Positions 20,461-30,915 of a DNA stretch of 32,500 nucleotides are shown here, in pieces. The stretch is taken from NCBI GenBank assembly GCA_018398765.1, contig JAHBMJ010000547.1, positions 2,501 through 35,000 on the forward strand, given 5' to 3'. The notes under the pieces were generated by a model, which had not been told where the DNA came from, did no database searches, and saw nothing but the letters and a program-made list of their open reading frames with translations. A program made the position numbers and the translations under genes. This stretch comes from Chromera velia. Taxonomy: Eukaryota > Sar > Chromeraceae. How positions within the stretch are numbered: position 1 is the first letter of the stretch; every line of letters starts with the position of its first letter.

Positions 20461-22495
20461 CTATGTGTACGTGTGTCTATGAGTGTGTGTGTGTGTGTGT
20501 GCGCGTGTGTGTGTGTATGTGTGTGTGTGTGTGCACGGTGCGTTCGTAGATATCTATGTCTGTCTGCCCCGCTGTTTGCCTTCCGGCCTGTCTATCTGTC
20601 TGTCTGTCCTGCAGCGTCTGGCAGATGCTCTGGCCGGACTTGAGTGGGCGGATCCGGTCCTTCTTCCGGAAGTTTTGAAGAGAGCTTCTGAACTTTGTGA
20701 GGAAGAAGAAGACAGATTTCCTCCAGCAGTCAGTTTCCATTCGTGCCTATCGATTCTTTCCGTATCCTCTCGATGCTTTCTATCCTTTTTTTTTAGTGTT
20801 TTCTGCTTCTCCTCGCTTGCTTGCTTCCTTGCTGCTTCCTTCTTCCCTCCCCCCTGCATTTTCTCCTTCTAGACCTCCTTTTTTCTTTTTTTCCTTCCTT
20901 CCCTTTCTTTTCCTGCGCTCTTTCTCTCTCTCTCTCCCCCTCAGGCGTGCTTGCTTCTTTTTGCAATTGCCTGCTTGCCATGGTGCAGAAGTTGGCCACT
21001 CTCTTGGGGGCAGTGGCGAGACTGCAGTGGCGAGAGGGGCTGCAGGGGCTTGCATTGGTTGGTTGGGGGGGCCGTTGGTCGTTCAAGTGGGTACTCGTCG
21101 TTGGTTGCCTAATCTGTTCTTTGTTGCAATTTGCTGCTTTCTTTTTGGATTCGACCAGAATGGGCGTGGATGCTTCTTTCTTTTTCCATTGACGCACGCA
21201 TGGGATCACACCATTCGAATTTGGGATCACACCATTCGAATTTGGGATCACACCGACGAATCCAATCTCTCTCTGTTCGTATTCAGGCCGTAATGGCTTT
21301 TGCCCCTCGTTCCGCCTCCATTTCTTTCGATAGACTGGTCTTTCGTCAATCCCCGAATATCCACATCAGTATTATTGAATGCAAGAAGCAACTCACTCCT
21401 CTATTGGTCCCCTCTGCCTGCGTTCCTGCCTGCCTGCGTGTATGTGTGTATGCATGTATGTATGTATGCGAAGGTCGAGTCTCTGTGCAAGTACATGGAG
21501 GCACACAACAGAGAAGCAGAAGCAGAGGAGGACGGGGAAGTGACGCACAACAACGACGGTTGGGTCCTCAGGGCTGTGGCCGCCCTTGCCCGTCTCGGCC
21601 TAGTCTCCTCGTACTCCTCCTCCATCTCCTCCTCCTCCTCCTCGACACCTGGTGCGACCCCAGCCGTCTGCATGGGGGCATTTGGGGATGCCGTCTCCTC
21701 CTCAAGCAGGCGGCGTGATGGTGATGGTGGTGATCCGAGAGAAAGCTGTTCTGTCACCGTGAGGGTTAGATTCCCCCATTCCGCGCGTGCGGTGTCGACA
21801 CTTTGTGAAGCCCTCCCGTACATGGATGCATCGGGTGCGCCTGCAGGGATTTGTCAAGGCAATGACAAATCATGCAACGGGTCTAAGAGACTGCGCAGTG
21901 TGACAGTGGAGGTCTGCAAGGGGAACGAAAAAGAGGCCGCAGCGTTGAGAGACGCGTCGGGTTTGTCTGCCGTCTCCATCGGTATCAGACTGATGAGGTG
22001 CGCTGGCCGTCTGGCCCTCAGTGACGAGACAGTGCATGCTGATGGGGCACTGAGGTATGGGGGGAGTGAGTTGAACGGAAGATTAGTGCTCACTGCGGCT
22101 CGATTCTTCCATTTGTGTGGCAACTGTGGGCCCTCATCTTCCACAGAGCAGCCTGAGAGAGATGGGTGTTTGAATGACGGCTTTGAAGAAGAAGGCAAAA
22201 GCTATTCGCCGTTTTTGAAGGGTCTGGACACCGGGGCTTTACGGCTTCTTGAAAAATTGACAAGCTCGGCATCAGAAGCGAACGGATTTGTTCTCAGAGA
22301 AGGGGAAGAGGACGGCTTAGTGCAGACAGGGAAAGAAGGAGAAAGAGAAGCGCGGCAGAAGGGAAGAGTTGCTTCTGGAGAATTGCGGGCCAAAAGCATT
22401 TTGCGGGTGAGAAGAACTGATCTCTGGTGTGTGTGTGTGGGTGGGTGTGGATGTGTATCTGCGCGCGCGCGCGCGCGTGTGTGTGTGCATGTCTG

Positions 22496-22527
<32 letters not shown>

Positions 22528-22560
22528 CATGTCTGTGTGTGCGTGTGTTTGTGGGTGTGG

Positions 22561-22603
<43 letters not shown>

Positions 22604-23663
22604 TGTGCATGCAACGGCCTGCTGGTCTTATTCTTCTCTAGCAGCTGCACCTTTTTTTTGTGTCGGTGGGAGGCATCTGGTTCGTTCTGAGGGCAGGCAG
22701 CTTTTTTTGGGCACAGAAAGTCAACTGAAGATTGTGGCGCGCATTTTTTTTACACACTGGATGATGTCCTGACTTTTTTTCTTTCCGCTCACTTTGTTTC
22801 CTTCTTTTTTTGTACATTTTCGATTGGTTGGCTCCCTTTTATGGCATCTCAGTGTCACGCCTTCCCACCCTTCGTGTTTTGCATTCGTCTGTCAGTCTCT
22901 TAATTGGAAAGACGCACCCACTTACCCATTGTTCCGACCAATGGTATTGTGCATCCTGTTTTCCTCCCCTCCTCATTCCCCCCCCCCCTCCCCCCTCTCT
23001 CTCTGTCTCTCTCTGTGTCCCTGCGTGCCTGCGTTCATGCAGAATGATGTCTTTTCGACCCTCCATTCACTGGGCGTCTTTCAACGGAGAACGAAGAAAG
23101 CCCTCGAACGGGACTCCGGAAACACAACGGAGATGGGCAAAAGTTTCGATGGTGAAGGATTCGGTGGGATTCAACAGAGCACGGCAGGGACAGGGATGAG
23201 GAGTAGACTAGGTCTCGGTGTGCAGGCTGTCTCCTCTTTATTGGCTCCATTTGCGGAGGTATCCCTTTCTTCGCTCCGACCCGACGCTGTACTCTCCCCC
23301 GCCAGCGTTCAGAATTTGGAGGAAACTTCTTTTTCTTCTTGTTCTCATCCCCTGCAAGAACAAAAAAAGATCTCCGTGTGTGGTGATGGATCCCCTGGCG
23401 GCCTTTTCACTATACCCACAGATGACTTTTCCGTTTGCTCAGAAGGCCTCGGAAAAGGTGGTGAGGACGGGTCAGACGGACAGGAAGGAATTTTGGGGGG
23501 TCACAAGCCATCGTTTGCATCTCTGCCGGAGTCTGTGCCTGCGTCTCAAGCGGACCAATGCACAGAGACGCCACTTCCTAAGCCCGTCCCTCCGGGTTTT
23601 TCTTCGCGAGTGGAGTTGTCCTTTCACTTTCTTGATCGGCCTTCGAGTCCCTCTCAGTCCTGA
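16790..23663 (+). CDS. Large helical-repeat (HPR-like) protein, six exons
   Basis: Exons: 16790-18905, 19470-20284, 20615-20728, 20989-21057, 21474-22406, 23043-23663 (TGA), total 1555 residues with all phases agreeing. Joins look natural: ILSPE|DTISLLDAL, FPPA|KLATLLGAVARL, SILR|NDVFSTLHSL. Donors are GTCAGT, GTAAGC, GTCAGT, GTTGGT and GTGAGA. Repeats of about 35-40 residues with a two-helix pattern are clear at 50-330 (LTKLLSSFARADFRHRPFL, ISTVANAFARQGIRHEFL, IATISNAWAKLRINDPP), again at about 700-1060, and near 1350. This matches the HPR/FASTK-like fold of organellar RNA-binding proteins. Acidic, Gly/Ser-rich linkers separate blocks. No RAP domain is seen. The exon 4 end is uncertain (21057, or 21090 with donor GTACTC), as is the exon 5 acceptor (GCGAAG). 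The start is the first ATG after a stop-rich leader; a 5' exon is possible. Confidence 0.82.
18976..19169 (+). repeat. Intronic duplication with many GTAAGT sites
   Basis: A 57-58 base block (AAGTAAGTAAGTCTGTATG... to ...GAGGAGAGACGA) occurs at 18976-19033 and 19113-19169 with one mismatch. Between and before the copies lie GTAAGTAAGT runs. All of this is in intron 1 (18906-19469), just after the chosen GTCAGT donor. Confidence 0.9.
19435..19466 (+). repeat. TG microsatellite at a splice acceptor
   Basis: (TG)n with one GAG interruption runs into TGCAG at 19465-19469, the acceptor of exon 2 of the large helical-repeat gene. Confidence 0.9.
20396..20545 (+). repeat. CT and TG microsatellites in intron 2
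   Basis: (CT)n at 20396-20428, then (GT)n with interruptions to about 20535. A TCTG repeat at 20590-20608 follows and ends in the CCTGCAG acceptor of exon 3 (20614). Confidence 0.9.
21201..21254 (+). repeat. 21-base tandem repeat
   Basis: Unit TGGGATCACACCATTCGAATT, two perfect copies (21201-21221, 21222-21242) and a partial third. Located in intron 4 of the large helical-repeat gene. Confidence 0.9.
22427..22612 (+). repeat. TG / CG microsatellite in intron 5
   Basis: Nearly 190 bases of (TG)n with a (CG)n core at 22462-22476 and GCATGTCTGTGTGTGCGTGT repeated twice (near 22487 and 22527). It begins 20 bases after the GTGAGA donor. The open frames running into it are read-through artefacts. 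Confidence 0.9.
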
Positions 23664-24346
23664 CCATTCGTGGTCGTCCTCGCTCATCTAAAAGACGTAC
23701 GTGAATGGGGATTGAAGCTGTTATAGACAATTCCTAGGTGTATTTAGGTGGTTAGGTAATGGGAGACTTTCTGAATACGGGTATTTGTGATGTATTGACA
23801 CCAGCTAGGGCACGTGCCACCTGTCTGCCATTATACAAATTTTCCGAGGGCCGAGTCCTGTGCATACTAACTTTGATAAACTCAAAACATAAATGAAAGA
23901 CATCAACAAATTAATTATTAAATATATTTAATTAACATCAAAAGATCATAAAATTATTTAAAGCTAGTGTGACTGGTTCTGCTTAAGTGATTGTGTATAA
24001 CCAGCATTCTGTATACTAAGTTTTATCTCAGATTTTTTTTAGAAAATAAGTTTTTTAGTATATTAGTGATTAGTGATTTAACTGGTGCCCTAGGTAGAGC
24101 ACTGTCGCCGTTCTACCAGAAGTCGCCGTTCTATACGGACGATCAAAGGGGTCCCAATTCAAATGCGTAATATACAAAATAGTCAATCATTTTATTTCTG
24201 TCACGCTTTCCATCATAGTTTTGTGACTGTCGTCACTCAAAATGGTTCAAAGACTCACTGGCAGCATGCAATTCTGGCAGCAGCTATAGTACCAGCACTG
24301 TTTCCATCTCTTACCCCAGCTTACCCCAGCTAGCCACAATCTGACG
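23664..24346. other. AT-rich intergenic region; no gene seen
   Basis: 3' flank of the large helical-repeat gene, strongly AT-rich at 23870-24080. No AATAAA was found. A direct repeat of GTCGCCGTTCTA lies near 24104-24133. CCCTAGGTAGAGCACTG (about 24088-24104) followed by GGGGTCCCAATTCAAATGCG (about 24148-24167) loosely resembles tRNA A and B boxes, perhaps a decayed SINE. Confidence 0.4.
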
Positions 24347-24748
24347 ATGGGAAGTCTGATCAAAAGGCCCTCGATCGCTACGCAGATTCGAAGCACTTCA
24401 CGTACGGTAAATCAAGATGGAGATTTGATCAAAAAACTCACAAGAATCAGTACCATGCAGCTCCTTCCCCAACGACGACTCGATCGATCGATAAAACATG
24501 CATGCAGCCAAGACAGATTGCAAGCACTATTACTACGGGAAATGGTAAAAGAGAGAATCAAACACGAAATTAAAGAGAAAAAGAGAATTGCATACAAGAA
24601 CGACGCACGCGACTTGGAACTTAGAGAGTCAAAGTACAGAGAAACTCGAAAGAGTCAGCCTGGTATGTCTAGCAGCCCGCTCAGCTGCCTGGTCGAAAGG
24701 ACGCTCACGTGTAAGTCGAAAGGAAAGAAGAAAGGCGCGAAAGTCTAG
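24347..24748 (+). CDS. Hypothetical basic protein or ORF of doubtful reality
   Basis: An ATG-initiated open frame of 133 codons, rich in Lys, Arg and Glu, with a stretch likely to be helical or coiled-coil near residues 60-105 (REMVKERIKHEIKEKKRIAY). No family is recognised. It is unlike the satellite downstream in sequence, but there is no intron or neighbour support. It may be chance in purine-rich DNA. Confidence 0.25.
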   Translation: MGSLIKRPSIATQIRSTSRTVNQDGDLIKKLTRISTMQLLPQRRLDRSIKHACSQDRLQALLLREMVKERIKHEIKEKKRIAYKNDARDLELRESKYRETRKSQPGMSSSPLSCLVERTLTCKSKGKKKGAKV

Positions 24749-25035
24749 ACGAAAGCAGGGGGAAGGAGAATGAGCCTCTAGGGTTCAAAAAGCGTTGCGG
24801 CCTTTTGATCTTCTGGAAGCCTGCCTGTGTGGTTCTTCCCTCACCTTCCAAGCAAACAGACGTCCAGGAGGGACGCAACACATGAGAGGCGACAAAGGCA
24901 TGAGAAAGAGGAACGAAGGCCTTACTTCCATGCAGGCAGGCAGACAGGCGGGCGGGAAGGGACACTCGTGGACGGAAGGCCTTGAAGAGCGACAACGGGT
25001 CAGACGGACGGCCAGAGAGTACAAACGAATAAATG

Positions 25036-25083
25036 ACGAAGGAAGGAAGGAAGAAAAGAAGGAAGAAAGGAAGAAAGAAAGAA

Positions 25084-25115
<32 letters not shown>

Positions 25116-25260
25116 GACAAAGAAAGAAACAAAGTCAGAAAGAAAGAAAGAAAAGAGAGAAAGAAAGAAAGAAAGAAAAGAAAAGAAAAGAAAGAAAGAA
25201 AGAAAGAAAGAGACAAAGAAAGAAACAAAGTCAGAAAGAAAGAAAGAAAGAAAGAAAGAA

Positions 25261-25292
<32 letters not shown>

Positions 25293-25612
25293 AACAAAAA
25301 AGGGAAAGAAAGAAAGAAAGAAAGAAAGAAAGAAAAGAAAGAGACAAAGAAAGAAACAAAGTCAGAAAGAAAGAAAAGAAAGAAAGAAAGAAAGAAAGAA
25401 AGAAAAGAAAGAAAGAAAGAAAGAGACAAAGAAAGAAACAAAGTCAGAAAGAAAGAAAGAAAGAAAGAGAGAAAGAAAAGAAAAGAAAGAAAGAAAGAAA
25501 GAAAGAAAGAAAAAAAAAAAGAAAGAAAGAAAGAAAGAGACAAAGAAAGAAACAAAGTCAGAAAGAAAGAAAAGAAAGAAAGAAAGAAAGAAAAGAGCAA
25601 AAAAAAAAAGAG
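25036..25612. repeat. GAAA satellite with higher-order unit
   Basis: About 580 bases of (GAAA)n. A marker segment GAGACAAAGAAAGAAACAAA followed by GTCAGAAAGAAAG recurs five times (near 25112, 25208, 25342, 25422 and 25536), so the array has a higher-order unit of about 80-135 bases rather than simple slippage only. All three plus frames stay open (KKERK...), and the minus strand gives Phe/Leu/Ser frames. These are not genes. Confidence 0.9.
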
Positions 25613-25999
25613 ATGGACAAGCCACTGTTTCTAAAAGCAGGAAGACGAAGAGAAAGAAAATCATCCCCTGCTTTCTTCCAAGACAGCCTCGAGTGATCAC
25701 TTTATTCATTTTAATGATTTCGATTAATTGTCTGGAAGGAAGCAAGGAACAAACTCATGCTGCACGAAATCACATGATGATGGTGGAGGACCGACCACAC
25801 AAAAATCACGTGGAAAAATGCATGGCTGCATACCACTGCAGCACCCTTTCTTTTCTTCCCTCGTACGTCTTTTCTGTTGCTAGCTGCATGGTTCTCTCCT
25901 ATCCCTAGGATCGCTAAGATAGATCAAGAGAAGGAGAGAAGTACTTCGCCACCTTTACCAACCGAAACGCGCCAATTCGAAAAAAAAGACGGCAAAAAC

Positions 26000-26030
<31 letters not shown>

Positions 26031-26133
26031 ATAGAGAGTAAGGCTTGCATAGTCTCAAGTGGTTTTGACGCTCCAGAGTCTCTTTGCGGCTTCCGGGCTA
26101 CCCTAGCGCGAATGATGAAAAATAAATGAATGC

Positions 26134-26175
<42 letters not shown>

Positions 26176-26524
26176 CGCAGAGTGGCTCGCAAGGCTGACG
26201 GAGGCTTCTTTCAACGATCCATCATGGGACGGAGGCAAAGAAAGAAAGCCCCTGCACCCAGAATTAAATGAAAGCATGCGACGTCGATCCACCTAGCTGT
26301 CCAGAATCAATTAACCTCTGCCTTTCCCTCCCTTACACCTTCTTGCGCCCCCACGGCATCAAAAAAGCCGGCCGTCGCAACAAGACAAATAAAGAAGAGA
26401 GAGCGAGACGAGCTGAGTTCGTCTAAGAGAGAGAGCGAGATACTGAATCAGCGCATCCAACACCCACGGCTCCCTTCTTCGTTTCTCTGCATGTGGGGTG
26501 CAACAAATTAGTAGCTGACGAGCG

Positions 26525-26563
<39 letters not shown>

Positions 26564-26869
26564 CAACGCAGACAGGCGAACACATCAAAGGGGGGCGGGC
26601 AAGCGCAACCGATAAAATCTGAAAAGGCAAGACGTTCTCCCTCACATGCAGCAGCCAAAATACATAGGGGCAGAGCGACATGCAGACAGAACAGCAGGCC
26701 GACACACGGACAGACAGACAGGCAGGCTGGCAGACAAGACAAAACAAAAGGGAGACAAGATAAAAAGGAATTTGACAAACGGAAAGAAAAGTCATGCAGA
26801 GGCAGAAATGGCGCGTGATAGTCTCTCTCAACAGACGCATAGTCTCTCTCTCAGCCCTACAACCCAACC
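25613..26869. other. No gene seen; microsatellites
   Basis: Between the GAAA satellite and the stop of the RING-RRM gene. Contains (GGCA)n at about 26002-26031, (GA)n at 26139-26175 and (GA)n at 26525-26563. Part is probably the 3' UTR of the minus-strand RING-RRM gene. Confidence 0.45.
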
Positions 26870-27162
26870 CTACCACCCCCCAGGTGCGTTCATTCTGGCC
26901 ACTCTCAGTCGATTCTCCTGGTACGCTTTAAAGCCCTGCGAACCCACCAGGCCTGCGAACCTGCCCAGTTCCTCCGAGGCAACCTCAACGCTTATCGGCA
27001 CTGACAGAGGACCAGCAGGGGGCGCCCCCCCCCCCCCNCCCCCCCTGCCTCCTGTGGAGGAACACGGAGACGGCAGCCATGCAGCCCCAAGATTGCTTGG
27101 AGGGCCTCGTGGGCAGAAGAGAAGAACACAGCACTGCAAGCGGAAGGCAGAGAGGAAGGGAA

Positions 27163-27216
<54 letters not shown>

Positions 27217-28116
27217 GACAAGGGCAAAGATAGATAGACAGAAAGAAAGAAAGAAAGAATGAACGAATGAAAGAACAAGAGAGAGACACGCATCCATCCA
27301 TCCATCAACCAAGAGGAGTACCCGCAGCATCTCCACCAAGAGAAGATTCCCATGCACACATACGCGAAAAAAGACATCGTGCAGGCAATCCAAAAAACCC
27401 TCCAGAGGAGAGGACAGGAGAAGAGGGGGAAAGACAGACATAGATCCACCCCACGTCTCTTCTCCTCTCCTCTCTTCCCCTCCAAGCCTCACAGACCGAT
27501 GCCTCATGGGAAAACCGCGACATCCCATTTCATGTATGCATGATGTTGATTCAGAAGAGAGAAGAGTGAAGAGAGAGAACTCTCAAATGAAATACTTGCA
27601 GTCTGATTGACACCAGAAAGCACAAGCGAGTGTGATCGGAAAGAGAGACCAGAAAGAGAGAGCACAGGATAACGCAAGACGATCGAATGAAGAGATAAAC
27701 CCTCGATCAACGCTTCGTCACTCAATCACTCAGTCAGTCACTCACCTAGATTTACTGGAGGCCCCTTGGAGAAGAGGGAGCATCTCAACTCCCAACAGAC
27801 TCTCCCCGTAGGGCCGAAACAGGTTCCACAGCTCCGCCTCCTGACACCACCCTGGCAGCCCACTAACGACGAGGGTCACTCTGCAATCAAATTTAAAAAA
27901 GAGAAGGAAAAGGGCGCATGGGGCAGTGAATGAGTGAGTGAGTGACAAGGCAGATGTACAAGATAGAGCGAGCCAGAAAAGGAGAAAGAGAGCAGCAGGG
28001 ACACGAGATTCCCGCATAAGTTCAGTATCCACTCGTTAGTTCTCTCCCTCGGTCTCGTTAGTTCTGTGTACATACACGAAAAAAGAGAGGAGGAAGACGG
28101 AGGCAGGCAGGCAGCC

Positions 28117-28153
<37 letters not shown>

Positions 28154-29147
28154 TTTGCACGTTCCTCCAGCCATGCATGCATGAGTGAGTCTTCTTCAAA
28201 TCTGCATGAGAGACACACTGACCTCCCCTGAGGCGCCGAAGGCATCTGCAGACTCTCGGGCTGCTGCCCGTAGGAAGACGAAGGGGCGGCTGCCACTGGG
28301 GGGTTGCCGTACTGTGTCCGGCTCTGCTGCTGCTGCAGGGTTGCACCCGTGCCGTTGAAGCCTGAAGAACCTCCAAAGGGGTCACCCCCGAAGGCTCCGA
28401 ATGCCGATCCGGAACTGGTCCCGTTGGGGGGATGGTGTGGTTCTGGTGGCTGGTGGGAAGTCTGAGGGGGTAGGGGATCGGGAGGTTGAGGGCTGGAATA
28501 CCCATGAAGAGGAGAGGGAAAGAGATGGGCTGTGTGTGTTGACCGGGGCGGCGGGAAGGCTTCAGCCAGTGCCGCGGCGACTCCTGGTGTACCGTTGATT
28601 GGTTGGGGCATCCTCATCATCTGTGTGGAATGAGGAGAGTTGGAAGGATGATTGAGGGAATCGAAGCCCGGAGGCAAACTGCTGTCATTAATGACGATTC
28701 GTTGGAGAGTTGGCTGCGGCTGTTCTGGCTGGGGATGTGTGACAGCATTCATTTGGAGATCGTGGACGGTGAGAGGTTCCAGGTCAGGTTGTCCCTGCTC
28801 GTAGGGCGGGGGGAAATGGTTGGAGGCGTCAGGGGGGAAGGTGGGACTGCGTACAGGTCCCTGCAAAGAAGGAAGAGAGAGGAGGAGGCGTAGAGACTTT
28901 TTTTTCTGACTTTCCTTTTCCGTAAACACGCAGTTTTATCGTATGCTTTTCCTTCCTTGTGAAGTATATCTGTGCGTCGGTCATCCTTTGTGCTTCATTC
29001 TCGTCCACAATCATATTTCTGGTAAAGTGCGAGACCAACAGACAGGGTCCAGAAGACAGAAAGAAAGAAGACAAAGCGGGCCCGTTGAGAGGGACCTCGA
29101 TAGATCTTCAGTCGGGCGTGTGCGCGAGAGAAGTGCACAATGTGATC

Positions 29148-29221
<74 letters not shown>

Positions 29222-30506
29222 TGTGCGTGTGTGCCTCTGTGGGGTGTGTGGTCACACACACGAGACAGTTCTCCGCACTCGCGTCACTTAATCCTGTCTC
29301 GATCAGCATGTGCAGCCCCCAGGCCCCGATGGTTGGCCCGCCGTGTCCTCCCTTCTCTTCTCACTCTCTTACTTACCGTGTGCTGTTGTGTGTGCTGCTG
29401 CTGAAAGGAAAGGGCTTGGGAGGACTGCTGTATTGGGTTTGCAATCATGCCCAGGGAGTTTCCTTGAAGCATTCTACTTGCGGCAGCAGACGCAGAGGCA
29501 GAAGAGGCAGATGAAGACGCGAAGACTGCATTACCGCTCTGCACCCCCTGCACCATCTCCCTCCTCCCTGGATCAGACACAGCAGCACTAAACAGACTCC
29601 ACAAAACGTCCAAGAGGGAAGAAGAAGAAGAAGGGGCACCTTCTGCGGACGGAGAGGAGAGGAGGGCGGCGCATCTCTCCAGAGGAGCCACGGGGGCAAA
29701 CGCCGCTGCGTTCTGTTAGCGCACGCGCGTGACAGAGAGACAGACACACAGAGACACAAAGAGATGAAGGCAGGCACAGAGGAGATGAATGTTCAGGGAA
29801 GGGAAGGGAAACAAAGGGAAGAAAGGAAAAGAAAAAAAAAAGAACGCTGGAGAAAGACAGAAAAGGGTGGTCACACGAGGAAAATCATGAATCGGTGTAT
29901 GAGGTCGAAAGAAGGCATTGCACGGGGCCTTCTCTAAGTCTGTCAGTGAACATTTGAAGGCTTGCCTACACAAACGAATGAAGAACGATCTGGAAAGGGG
30001 CAAAGAGAGGGAGGGAGACGAACTGTTGTACAAACTCAGACCGCATGGAGACGAGACCCCCGTTGATGGAAACAAAAGAAGAAAGCAGCAGGGGGGCATC
30101 AAGAACGAATTGAAAAAGGAGAACCCCCAAGCAGAGATATATGCAACGCCACAGATGAACCCTCTATTTGAAGAGGCGTGCGTCAATCAATGCCCGACTT
30201 TTCACTCAGCCCCGCAGAATGAATCCGTCACTTTATGAGACGAGCTCCTGCACGACTCACCGAAGGGTGCTGGGTCTTGCAAGTGAAACACTCGAAAGTC
30301 GCCTGGTGTCCCGAGAACGCAGAGAAGATGCAGGTAGAGCAGAAGAGGTGTCCACAAGGAAGCAGTCTCGGTGCTGTGAGAAAGCTCCGACACCTCTGGC
30401 ATCGCACTCCGTCAACAACTGCATTCACAAATCCCTCCAGAGTCGCTTCCATCTCGCTTTCCTTTCTCTCTTTATGTAAAGATCTTTCTCTTTTGCCTCC
30501 TTTCAC
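26870..30506 (-). CDS. RING finger plus RRM protein, five exons
   Basis: Exons: 30506-30261, 29712-29377, 28860-28223, 27880-27746, 27133-26870; about 539 residues. Donors are GTGAGT, GTAAGT, GTCAGT and GTGAGT; phases 0, 0, 2, 2 agree. Residues 36-76 are a complete C3HC4 RING (C36-x2-C39-x11-C51-x-H53-x2-C56-x2-C59-x13-C73-x2-C76), so E3 ubiquitin ligase activity is likely. Residues about 83-405 are Pro/Gln/Ser/Gly-rich and probably disordered (AFGAFGGDPFGG, LQQQQ). An RRM follows: beta1 VTLVVSGLP (408-416), helix EAELWNLF, then over the exon join SAVFFSSAHEALQAILGL. RNP1 is degenerate. Exon 5 crosses a C/G homopolymer containing an N at 27038; as written the frame slips by one base, and the downstream frame ends VARMNAPGGW. 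CNOT4 also pairs RING with RRM, but its RING type differs. The start could be Met19. Confidence 0.8.
27025..27045. other. Homopolymer with an unresolved base (N)
   Basis: A run of 21 positions, all C except N at 27038. It lies in coding sequence of the RING-RRM gene's last exon, so its true length decides the C-terminal frame. Confidence 0.95.
27166..27262. repeat. CA, GA and GAAA microsatellites
   Basis: (CA)n at 27167-27194, (GA)n at 27195-27215, and GATA/GAAA units at 27228-27260, in the last intron of the RING-RRM gene, upstream of its acceptor in the transcript (as TTTC, TC and TG tracts). Confidence 0.9.
28119..28151. repeat. GA microsatellite
   Basis: Perfect (GA)n in intron 3 (28222-27881) of the RING-RRM gene; (TC)n in the transcript. 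Confidence 0.9.
29152..29226. repeat. CT and TG microsatellites
   Basis: (TC)n at 29152-29203 then (TG)n to 29226, in intron 2 (29376-28861) of the minus-strand RING-RRM gene. The transcript therefore has (CA)n(GA)n, opposite to most introns here. Confidence 0.9.
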
Positions 30507-30680
30507 CTGCTAGAGTCTTCTAAGAGGTTGACAGTTGAGAGAGGCGGGTTTCTGGCTGTGTCTGTTCCTCCTTTTGGTTCAACTTGACTGCCGGCCGATA
30601 AACCGCGAAAGCTTGAAAACTCAGCAACCCGAAGCACCTTCCCGTCTCCAAGTCGAACGATACGCTTTCTTTGTCTTCAG

Positions 30681-30875
30681 AGCAACTACAAGAGAAAGGA
30701 CCTCAAATAAGACAGGCCCGCAGTTGTCTAGAGTCTCAAGGGAATCCAAGCTTTTCGATCTTTGGCGGTGGAAGTTCAGGAAGACGCCCAGTACCGACAC
30801 CAGACTCAGTGGATGGCAGACTGTCGACGAGACTGCAGAGTAAGGCACCGTCTAATTCTTTGAAGCAGACTGCAG
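30681..30875 (+). CDS. Candidate coding exon, unknown product
   Basis: A strong acceptor (CTTTCTTTGTCTTCAG) precedes an open segment reading QLQEKGPQIRQARSCLESQG and NPSFSIFGGGSSGRR, ending at a possible donor (CTGCAG|GTTAAT) in phase 1. A following open stretch (30998-31275, acceptor GTTGCAG) has matching phase. It lies upstream of the transporter fragment on the same strand, and opposite the 5' flank of the RING-RRM gene. No family is recognised. Confidence 0.25.
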
Positions 30876-30915
30876 GTTAATTGAGGATGCAGAGGAAGAC
30901 GGTGGAGTAGGTTAA

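Noticed and set aside
24785-25908. Open frames of 270-290 codons rich in Lys/Arg/Glu or Phe/Leu/Ser
   Set aside because: They are direct translations of the GAAA satellite; all three plus frames look alike.
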